Shown: positions 1 through 4,641 of the stretch, piece by piece
Layout: each line of letters opens with the position of its first letter
Position numbering within the stretch: the first letter of the stretch is position 1
Assembly (NCBI GenBank): GCA_021846485.1
Contig: JAJZWW010000243.1
Span: 1-5,397 of the forward strand
Source of the DNA: Actinomycetes bacterium
GTDB lineage: Bacteria > Actinomycetota > Acidimicrobiia > Acidimicrobiales > Palsa-688
DNA: 5,397 bases
Reading direction: 5' to 3'
The notes under the pieces: model-generated
What the model saw: only the letters and a program-made list of their open reading frames with translations
Databases searched by the model: none
What the model was told of the DNA's origin: nothing
Position numbers and translations under genes: made by a program

Positions 1-611
1 TTGTAGATCCAGACCTTCACCCCGATCCGGCCGTAGGTGGTCTTCGCTTCCCGAAAGCCGTAGTCGATGTCCGCCCGCAGCGTGTGCAACGGCACCCGGC
101 CCTCGCGGTAGAACTCGCGGCGAGACATCTCGGAGCCCCCGAGGCGACCGGCGCACTGCACCCGCACGCCGAGAGCCCCGGCCTTCTGCACCGTCTGGAC
201 GGTGCGCTTCATCGCCCGGCGGAAGCTCACCCGCCCGGCCAGCTGGTCGGCGATCCCCTGGGCCATGAGGGCGGCGTCAAGCTCGGGCTGCTTGATCTCC
301 TGAATGTTGAGCTGGACCTTCGGGTTCTTGGTGATCTCGGCGAGCTTGGTCCGCAGGCGGTCGGCCTCGGCGCCGCGGCGGCCGATCACGATCCCGGGGC
401 GGGCGGTGTGCACGTCGATACGCAGCCGGTCCCGGGTGCGTTCGATCTCGATCCGGCTGACCGCAGCCCGTTCCAGCTGGCTCATGAGGTAGTGGCGGAT
501 GTCCCAGTCCTCGATGAGGTAGTCCTGGTACTCGCGGTCGTTGAACCAGCGGGACTTCCAGTCAGTGGTCACACCGAGGCGGAACCCGTACGGGTTTACC
601 TTCTGGCCCAT
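1..611 (-). CDS. rpsC: 30S ribosomal protein S3 (N-terminal 203 codons, runs off the left edge)
   Basis: S3 sits in the head of the small subunit at the mRNA entry channel, where it helps unwind mRNA. The ATG at 611 opens MGQKVNPYGFRLG, the classic S3 N-terminus. A KH-domain loop is visible at about residues 73-80 (GIVIGRRG, with the GRRG turn). Residues 131-135 (RRAMK) match the E. coli R131/R132/K135 entry-channel residues. The C-terminal domain motif GRLGG and then YREGRVPLHTLRADIDYG follow at about 155-185, and TTYGRIGVKVWIY ends the visible part. E. coli S3 is 233 residues, so only the tail is missing, cut by the window edge. The rplV stop TAG directly abuts this ATG, and a strong Shine-Dalgarno (GAGGAGG, 626-620) lies inside the rplV 3' end, which suggests translational coupling. 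The family call is very secure. Confidence 0.98.
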   Translation of the reverse strand, partial: MGQKVNPYGFRLGVTTDWKSRWFNDREYQDYLIEDWDIRHYLMSQLERAAVSRIEIERTRDRLRIDVHTARPGIVIGRRGAEADRLRTKLAEITKNPKVQLNIQEIKQPELDAALMAQGIADQLAGRVSFRRAMKRTVQTVQKAGALGVRVQCAGRLGGSEMSRREFYREGRVPLHTLRADIDYGFREAKTTYGRIGVKVWIY

Positions 612-1289
612 CTAGAGATCCTCCTCGGCGTCCCCGCCGACGTTGTCCGACTCCGCAGCCGGCTGGTCGTCGGCCCCGATGGCACTTCCCGGTTCGGCAT
701 CCGCCGCCGGCTCTGCAGGCGCCTCGGGCTCTGCCTCCGGCTCGATGACCGCCGCCGGCTCTGCAGCCCCCTCGGGCTCGGTTGCCTCGGGCTCCATCTC
801 GACGCCGGCCCGACGCTGGGCCCGGCTGCGGGTGTCGCCCGCCGCCTTGCGAGCCCCCGCCACCCGACGGGCGCGCTGGGCCAACTGCTCCGCCCGGCGC
901 CTGGCCCGGATCCGCTCGAGCTCGGCGGCAGGCATCCGGCTCACCACGATCGTGATGTGACTGGTACGCTTACGGATCCGTGTCGCCCGTCCCCGGGCCC
1001 GGGGACGCCACCGCTTGATGGTCGTCCCCTCGTCGGCGAAGCACGCCGACACGTACAGCTCCTCGCCCTCCTGGTCGTCGTTGTTCTCCGCGTTGGCGAT
1101 GGCCGAGTGCAGCACCTTGCCCACGACAAGGGCGGCGTCGCGCTCGGAGAAGCGCAAGATCGCCTCGGCTTCCCGCGCTGGCTTGCCGCGCACCAGGTCG
1201 AGGACCTCCCTCACCTTGTTAGGGGCGATGCGTGAGTGGCGCAGCACCGCCTTGGTGCCTGGGCGTTCGTTGGTCTTGGGGCCGGGCAT
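612..1289 (-). CDS. rplV: 50S ribosomal protein L22 with long basic then acidic C-terminal extension
   Basis: L22 binds 23S rRNA and its beta-hairpin lines the peptide exit tunnel. The conserved domain covers about residues 13-117: LRHSRIAPNKVREVLDLVRG, then HSAIANAENN near 61-70, then the hairpin and signature KRWRPRARGRATRIRKRTSH (92-111) followed by ITIVVS. The protein is 225 residues, about twice the usual 110-115. Residues 118-162 are an Arg/Ala-rich, probably helical stretch. Residues 163-225 are an acidic Pro/Ala/Glu-rich tail ending AEEDL. M. tuberculosis L22 is also extended, but with a Lys-rich tail, so the acidic character here is distinctive. The ATG at 1289 has GGGAGG (1300-1295) ahead of it. 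The TAG stop abuts rpsC. The core identification is secure; the function of the tail is unknown. Confidence 0.98.
   Translation of the reverse strand: MPGPKTNERPGTKAVLRHSRIAPNKVREVLDLVRGKPAREAEAILRFSERDAALVVGKVLHSAIANAENNDDQEGEELYVSACFADEGTTIKRWRPRARGRATRIRKRTSHITIVVSRMPAAELERIRARRRAEQLAQRARRVAGARKAAGDTRSRAQRRAGVEMEPEATEPEGAAEPAAVIEPEAEPEAPAEPAADAEPGSAIGADDQPAAESDNVGGDAEEDL
620..626 (-). promoter_or_regulatory. Shine-Dalgarno of rpsC, inside the rplV 3' end
   Basis: On the minus strand GAGGAGG lies 8 nt before the rpsC ATG at 611 and encodes part of the acidic C-terminal Glu-Glu-Asp of L22. It fixes the rpsC start and shows that the L22 tail codons double as the initiation signal for the next gene. 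Confidence 0.85.
701..766. repeat. In-frame 18-bp direct repeat, 48-bp period, in the L22 tail
   Basis: The plus-strand word CCGCCGCCGGCTCTGCAG occurs perfectly at 701-718 and 749-766. The offset is 48 bp, exactly 16 codons, so the repeat keeps the rplV frame and encodes two AEPAA units about 16 residues apart. Shorter CCTCGGGCTC words nearby suggest further decayed repeats. This looks like tail growth by slippage or tandem duplication. Confidence 0.8.
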
Positions 1290-1378
1290 CAGTACCTCCC
1301 GCGGGGCTGTGCCCCACAGCTACCCCGGCCGGCCACCGAAGCCCGGCCTGCCGGCTGCCATGTCCGCTGCGCTGCCAT
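1289..1378 (-). CDS. Possible 29-residue small ORF bridging rpsS and rplV
   Basis: I do not recognise this peptide. The frame opens with ATG at 1378, one base after the rpsS TGA (junction TGACATG). It runs 29 sense codons and closes with a TGA whose last base is the first base of the rplV ATG (TGATG). GGGGAGG lies inside the rpsS end, about 7 nt before the ATG, a good initiation distance. The peptide begins MAAQRTWQPAG and ends QPRGRY; it has five Arg, no Lys and no acidic residue, so it is basic like a ribosomal protein. The same TGACATG junction occurs at the real rplW/rplB boundary. Against it: an open frame of 30 codons is common by chance at this GC content, and the conserved operon normally has no gene here. 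It may serve only to carry ribosomes across the gap. Confidence 0.3.
   Translation of the reverse strand: MAAQRTWQPAGRASVAGRGSCGAQPRGRY
1303..1320 (-). promoter_or_regulatory. Two mutually exclusive small hairpins just before the rplV ribosome-binding site
   Basis: On the minus-strand RNA, GCTGTG-GGG-CACAGC (1320-1306) and GGGGC-ACA-GCCCC (1315-1303) are both perfect stems with 3-nt loops. They share bases and cannot form together. The second ends three bases or fewer before the rplV Shine-Dalgarno GGGAGG (1300-1295). They could tune rplV initiation; this is inference from the sequence only. Confidence 0.35.
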
Positions 1379-1379
1379 G

Positions 1380-1658
1380 TCAGCGCCTCCCCACCCTCTC
1401 CTGGCCGGCGTGGAACCGGAAGGTCCTGGTCGGCGCGAACTCGCCCAACTTGTGACCGACCATCGACTCGGTGATGTAGACGGGGACGTGCTTGCGACCG
1501 TCGTGGACCGCGATGGTGTGACCGACCATGTCGGGGATGATCGTCGAGCGTCGCGACCAGGTCTTCACGACCCTCTTCTCGCTGCGGGAGTTGAGGTCGT
1601 CCACCTTCTTCAACAGGTGGTCGTCGACGAACGGACCCTTTTTCAGGCTGCGGGGCAT
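1380..1658 (-). CDS. rpsS: 30S ribosomal protein S19
   Basis: S19 lies in the small-subunit head beside S13 and contacts the A-site side and bridge region. The protein is 92 residues, the normal length. It begins MPRSLKKGPFVDDHLLKKVD, has the conserved SRRSTIIPDMVGH block at about 35-47, and the family signature DGRKHVPVYITESMVGHKLGEFAPTR at about 53-78. The ATG at 1658 is preceded by GGAGG (1672-1668), which overlaps the rplB TAA. The gap to rplB is 6 nt. The tail (FRFHAGQERVGRR) is short and basic, as usual. The TGA at 1382-1380 is followed after one base by the ATG of a possible small ORF. The family call is certain. Confidence 0.98.
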   Translation of the reverse strand: MPRSLKKGPFVDDHLLKKVDDLNSRSEKRVVKTWSRRSTIIPDMVGHTIAVHDGRKHVPVYITESMVGHKLGEFAPTRTFRFHAGQERVGRR

Positions 1659-1664
1659 GCGCGG

Positions 1665-2501
1665 TTACCTCCGGGCGCCGCGCGTGCGCCGGCGGCGGAC
1701 GATTAGCTTCTCGGACGGCTTGGTGCGATCACGGGTGCGTCCCTCGGGCTTGCCCCACGGTGAAACCGGGTGCCGTCCACCGGAGGTCTTGCCCTCACCG
1801 CCCCCTAGGGGGTGGTCCACGGGGTTCATTGCCACCCCTCGGGTCTGGGGGCGGACGCCCTTCCATCGGTTGCGGCCGGCCTTGCCGATCGACACCAGCT
1901 CGGCCTCGGAGTTGCCGACCTCACCGAGCGTCGCCCGACAGTCGATCGGCACCCGACGCATCTCGGTGGACGGCAGGCGAAGCGTCGCGTGTTCGCCCTC
2001 CTTGGCTACCAGCTGGACGCTCATACCTGCGCCCCGGGCGATCTTGCCGCCGCCACCTGGCTTGAGCTCCACGTTGTGCACCACCGAGCCGACCGGGATG
2101 TAGCGCATCGGCATGGCGTTGCCCGGGCGGATGTCGGACCCCTGGCCGCTGCGGAGCACGTCGCCGACCCGGACCCGGGCGGGGGCGAGGATGTAGCGCT
2201 TCTCGCCGTCGTGGTAGTGGAGCAGAGCGATCCGGGCGTTGCGGTTGGGGTCGTACTCGATGGCCGCGACCGTCGCCGGGACCCCGTCCTTGGTTCGCTT
2301 GAAGTCGATGATCCGGTACTGCTGCTTGTGCCCACCGCCGCGGTGGCGGGCGGTCTTGCGACCGTGGGCGTTGCGGCCGCCGGTGCTCGGCTTGGGCGCC
2401 AGGAGGCTCTTCTCGGGGCGGGTCTTGGTGATCTCGGCGAAGTCCGAAACTGTCTGGAACCGGCGCCCTGCGCTGGTGGGCTTTCGCTTGCGGAGCGCCA
2501 T
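1665..2501 (-). CDS. rplB: 50S ribosomal protein L2
   Basis: L2 is a core large-subunit protein needed for subunit association and peptidyl-transferase activity. I chose the ATG at 2501, giving MALRKRKPTSAGRR and 278 residues (usual 272-280); an upstream in-frame ATG would add 12 non-homologous residues inside rplW. GAGGGAG (2514-2508) is 6 nt upstream and the junction with rplW is TGACATG. Conserved blocks are GGRNAHGRKTARHRGGGHK, YRIIDFKR, GEKRYILAP, VGSVVHNVELKPGGGG, CRATLGEVGN, and the signature MNPVDHPLGGGEG. His230 matches the functionally important E. coli His229. The second His of the common HPH motif is Leu232 here, written with the rare codon CTA; my recollection is that HPL and HPM variants exist in bacteria. 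GKTSGG and RHPVSPWGKPEGRTR look actinobacterial. Confidence 0.98.
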   Translation of the reverse strand: MALRKRKPTSAGRRFQTVSDFAEITKTRPEKSLLAPKPSTGGRNAHGRKTARHRGGGHKQQYRIIDFKRTKDGVPATVAAIEYDPNRNARIALLHYHDGEKRYILAPARVRVGDVLRSGQGSDIRPGNAMPMRYIPVGSVVHNVELKPGGGGKIARGAGMSVQLVAKEGEHATLRLPSTEMRRVPIDCRATLGEVGNSEAELVSIGKAGRNRWKGVRPQTRGVAMNPVDHPLGGGEGKTSGGRHPVSPWGKPEGRTRDRTKPSEKLIVRRRRTRGARR

Positions 2502-2502
2502 G

Positions 2503-2799
2503 TCAGGCTCCCTCGAACAAGGGGATGGAGTCTCCATCCCTCAGGGTGACCATGGCCCGCTTGGTGTCGGGCCGCTTGCCAAAGGTCGCCTGACGGCGGC
2601 TGCGCTTGCGCTTGCCCTGGCGGTTCAGCGTCCGCACCGCCTCGACCCGGACGTTGAAGATCGACTCCACCGCCTGGCGGATCTGGATCTTGTTGGCGCC
2701 CGGGGACACCACGAACGTGTAGACGTTGTGCTCCTGCAAGGCGTAGGACTTCTCCGACACGACCGGCCGGATGATGACACTGCGGGGATCGCCGCTCAC
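2503..2799 (-). CDS. rplW: 50S ribosomal protein L23
   Basis: L23 surrounds the exit tunnel mouth and is the docking site for trigger factor and the signal recognition particle. The protein is 98 residues, the family norm. It shows VVSEKSYALQEHNVYTFVV near 13-31, then KIQIRQAVESIFNVRVEAVRT (the conserved helix and strand), a basic loop NRQGKRKRSRRQATFGKRPD, and KRAMVTLRDGDSIPLFEGA at the end. The start is GTG at 2799, overlapping the rplD TGA by four bases (GTGA). The Shine-Dalgarno AGGAGG (2809-2804) is written in the Glu-Glu-Glu codons that end L4, so coupling with rplD is likely. The trigger-factor contact Glu of E. coli (Glu18) plausibly corresponds to the Glu of SEKS. Confidence 0.98.
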   Translation of the reverse strand: MSGDPRSVIIRPVVSEKSYALQEHNVYTFVVSPGANKIQIRQAVESIFNVRVEAVRTLNRQGKRKRSRRQATFGKRPDTKRAMVTLRDGDSIPLFEGA

Positions 2800-3644
2800 G
2801 ACTCCTCCTCGACGTGCTCGTTGTCTCCGGGGGCGGGCTCGTCGCCCCCGGAAGGCTCGGGCTCGGCGCTCCCCGCGTCGGGCGCGACGTCCTCACCAGC
2901 GGGCACAGCCGCCCCCGGTGCAGCCTCCTCGACGGCGGGCTCGATCCCCGCCTCTCCGCCAGGAGCGGCCTCGGCCGGCACCGGGCTCGGAACGACCTTC
3001 GCCGAGGCGGCGACCGGTGCAGCCGGAGCCTCCGCTCCTCCAGGAAGGGTAGCGGCGGTGAAGAGGACCCAGTCGTTGCAGAGGATGTCGTACGCGTTGA
3101 GCTCGCCGGCGAGGATCACCTGCACCTCGGGGAGGTTGCGGAAGGACTTGTAGGCCCCCTCGTCGTCTCTCCCGAGCACCACCAGCACCCGCCCCTCGAC
3201 GCCCAGAGCCGCGAGGGCCGCCTTGGCGCCCTTGGTCGACGGCTCCGTCCAGGGCCAAGCTTCGACAACCGCTACCCGGCCCTCCGAGGCCCGGTCGGAC
3301 AGGGCCGACCGCAGGGCGAGGTTGATCATCTTCCTGGGGGTCCGCTGTCGGTAGCTGCGCGGCTTGGGTCCGAGGGCGATGCCGCCGCCGGTGAACTGCG
3401 GAGCCCGCTCCGAACCCTGGCGGGCCCTGCCCGTGCCCTTCTGCTTGAAGGGCTTCCTGCCACCTCCGGAGACCTCCGCGCGGGTCTTGGTGCTCTGGGT
3501 GCCAGCCCGGCCGGCGGCGCGCTGGGCGACGACCACCTGGTGGAGGACCGCGACGTTGGGCTCGATGCCAAAGGTGTGCTCGTCGAGGGCGACCCGGCGG
3601 TTGAGCGCTCCGGAGGCGTCGCGCACGTCGACCGCCGGGCTCAC
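2796..3644 (-). CDS. rplD: 50S ribosomal protein L4 with ~80-residue acidic C-terminal tail
   Basis: L4 binds 23S rRNA and extends a loop to the exit-tunnel constriction; in E. coli it also represses the S10 operon. I chose the GTG at 3644, overlapping the rplC TGA (GTGA), which gives 282 residues against a usual 200-220. The loop is intact: GGGRKPFKQKGTGRARQGS at 60-78. Lys69 corresponds to E. coli Lys63, so there is no sign of a macrolide-resistance change. GGGIALGPKPRSY and the Rossmann-like half (RVLVVLGRDD, NAYDILCNDWVLFT) follow, and the core ends near residue 200. Residues 201-282 are a low-complexity Ala/Pro/Glu/Gly tail ending VEEES, absent from most L4 proteins including that of M. 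tuberculosis (about 223 residues). The upstream Shine-Dalgarno is weak (GAAGGGCGGGG), so translation probably depends on coupling to rplC. Confidence 0.97.
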   Translation of the reverse strand: MSPAVDVRDASGALNRRVALDEHTFGIEPNVAVLHQVVVAQRAAGRAGTQSTKTRAEVSGGGRKPFKQKGTGRARQGSERAPQFTGGGIALGPKPRSYRQRTPRKMINLALRSALSDRASEGRVAVVEAWPWTEPSTKGAKAALAALGVEGRVLVVLGRDDEGAYKSFRNLPEVQVILAGELNAYDILCNDWVLFTAATLPGGAEAPAAPVAASAKVVPSPVPAEAAPGGEAGIEPAVEEAAPGAAVPAGEDVAPDAGSAEPEPSGGDEPAPGDNEHVEEES

Positions 3645-4279
3645 TTGACCCCGCCCTTCACCGCGTCGCGGACGAGGACCATCCCGCCCCGGGGGCCAGG
3701 AACCGCCCCCTTCACGAGCAGCAGGCTGCGCTCGGCGTCGGAGGAGACCACCTCCAAGTTGAGCGTCGTGACCCGTTCGCTTCCGAGCTGGCCGGCCATC
3801 CGGGTGCCCTTGAACACCCGGGCGGGCGTCGCACACGCGCCGATGCCTCCGGGTGCCCGGTGGTGCTTGTGGTTACCGTGGCTCGCCCCCTGGCCGCGGA
3901 AGTTGTGCCGCTTCATCCCCCCGGCGAAGCCCTTGCCCTTGGAGACTGCGGTCACGTCGACCTTGTCGCCAGCGGCGAGCGTGTCCACCGACAGCTCCTG
4001 GCCAACCGAGTAGCTCGACGTGTCGTCGATCCGCAGTTCGACGAGCTTGCGGCCCGGCTCGACGTCGGCCTTGGCGTAGTGGCCGGCGAGCGGCTTGTTG
4101 ACCTTGGCCGGGGGCCCGTAGGTGACCTGGAGAGCGGCGTAGCCGTCCCGGTCGGGAGTCCGAAGCTGCACGACCCGCGCAGGAGTGACCCGGATGACGG
4201 TCACCGCGACGGCGCGGTTGTCCCCGTCCCATACCTGGGTCATGCCGACTTTCTCGCCGACGATCGCTTTGGAAGGCAC
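3641..4279 (-). CDS. rplC: 50S ribosomal protein L3; first gene of this operon copy
   Basis: L3 binds early in large-subunit assembly and reaches to the peptidyl-transferase centre. The GTG at 4279 gives MPSKAIVGEKVGMTQVWD and 212 residues, the normal length; the frame stays open upstream, but that part has no L3 similarity. The family signature lies at about 107-126 (VDVTAVSKGKGFAGGMKRHN), followed by GASHGNHKHHRAPGGIGACATP, FKGTRMAGQLGSERVTTLNL and LLLVKGAVPGPRGG. Ala150 sits where E. coli has the methylated Gln150, so that PrmB target is absent, as I recall is usual in actinobacteria. The ribosome-binding site is weak (AGAAAGAG, then five bases). In most bacteria rpsJ (S10) lies immediately upstream; here there is a non-coding leader and then a divergent gene. 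Confidence 0.98.
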   Translation of the reverse strand: MPSKAIVGEKVGMTQVWDGDNRAVAVTVIRVTPARVVQLRTPDRDGYAALQVTYGPPAKVNKPLAGHYAKADVEPGRKLVELRIDDTSSYSVGQELSVDTLAAGDKVDVTAVSKGKGFAGGMKRHNFRGQGASHGNHKHHRAPGGIGACATPARVFKGTRMAGQLGSERVTTLNLEVVSSDAERSLLLVKGAVPGPRGGMVLVRDAVKGGVK

Positions 4280-4445
4280 AGCAGCTCTTTCTGGCTCGTG
4301 GCGGAAGGGGACCGGCTGGGCGCCGGCCGCTTCACACGCAGGGCACCCGTACGGGACCGGAGTCCGGCGGGTGGGGACTCTTGGTTGTCGCCACGGGGTC
4401 TCCGCCCCGGAAGGTGGACACCCGTGGACACGTCGTGACGACCGG
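4280..4445 (-). promoter_or_regulatory. Leader region of the ribosomal-protein operon
   Basis: About 165 nt lie between the inferred transcription start and the rplC GTG. There is no credible ORF and no rpsJ. Visible structure on the minus-strand RNA includes a tandem GTGTCCAC repeat (4431-4414), a GTCG-TGA-CGAC stem (plus 4433-4443), and a CGGGG/CCCCG stem with a 6-nt loop (4409-4394). In other bacteria leaders at this place are bound by L4 or another operon product for autoregulation. I cannot match this one to a known leader class by eye. Confidence 0.4.
4414..4431. repeat. Tandem 8-bp repeat GTGGACAC with 10-bp period
   Basis: GTGGACAC occurs at 4414-4421 and 4424-4431, separated by two bases, so the copies fall on the same face of the helix. 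It lies just downstream of the inferred operon start. It could be a DNA operator or a repeated RNA binding site; neither can be settled from the sequence. Confidence 0.6.
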
Positions 4446-4451
4446 ACGGCA

Positions 4452-4460
4452 ACCTTAGCA
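4452..4460 (-). promoter_or_regulatory. Probable extended -10 promoter for the rplC operon
   Basis: The minus strand reads TGC-TAAGGT: TAAGGT fits the actinobacterial TANNNT -10 box and the TG one base upstream makes it an extended -10. I see no good -35 hexamer at 16-19 nt. Transcription would start near 4445 and read into rplC. No other AT-containing box in the intergenic region fits better on this strand. Confidence 0.5.
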
Positions 4461-4599
4461 GCACGGAGCCCGCTCGGCGCCAGTCGCCGCGCCGGGCGCC
4501 GGGCGCCAGACGCCGGCCGGGACCACCCGAGGGTAGCTCGGCAGCACCTGTCGTTGCCATGGCGTGCCCCAACGCCACACTCTCGCCGCGCTGCGGCCA

Positions 4600-4609
4600 T
4601 CGATATCGA
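4600..4609. promoter_or_regulatory. 10-bp palindrome TCGATATCGA upstream of the padR-like gene
   Basis: A perfect palindrome with an AT-rich centre lies about 22 bases before the GTG at 4631. It may be an operator or contain the -10 region (GATATC) of the regulator's promoter. No clear -35 box accompanies it. Confidence 0.35.
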
Positions 4610-4625
4610 GAGACGACATCGGGAG

Positions 4626-4641
4626 GCGACGTGGACGTCGC
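4626..4641. promoter_or_regulatory. Inverted repeat over the padR-like start codon
   Basis: GCGACGT-GG-ACGTCGC has perfect 7-bp arms around a 2-base centre and contains the GTG start (4631-4633); the left arm touches the GGGAGG Shine-Dalgarno (4621-4626). It could be an autorepression operator or a translation-blocking RNA stem. Confidence 0.4.

Larger units (their letters stand above)
4280..4630. other. Divergent intergenic region between rplC and the padR-like gene
   Basis: This stretch of about 350 bases separates the minus-strand operon from the plus-strand regulator. It holds the candidate operon promoter and leader, three GGCGCC sites in a GC-rich repeat block (4476-4507, with GGCGCCAG(T/A)CGCC near-repeats at 4476 and 4502), and the TCGATATCGA palindrome near the regulator. 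No S10 gene is present on either strand. Confidence 0.7.

Noticed and set aside
701..766. Repeats in the L22 tail as a CRISPR-like array
   Set aside because: Only two short copies, in frame within a coding sequence; no spacers or cas genes.
84..1235. Long plus-strand open frame opposite rpsC and rplV
   Set aside because: It is antisense to two secure ribosomal genes, has no recognisable protein and is explained by GC-rich codon structure.
2814..4013. Long plus-strand open frame opposite rplD and rplC
   Set aside because: Same reason: it mirrors genuine genes and has low-complexity Arg/Gly/Leu composition.
4240..4578. Minus-strand frame upstream of rplC considered as rpsJ
   Set aside because: None of the S10 motifs appear; the translation is Arg/Pro/Ser noise.
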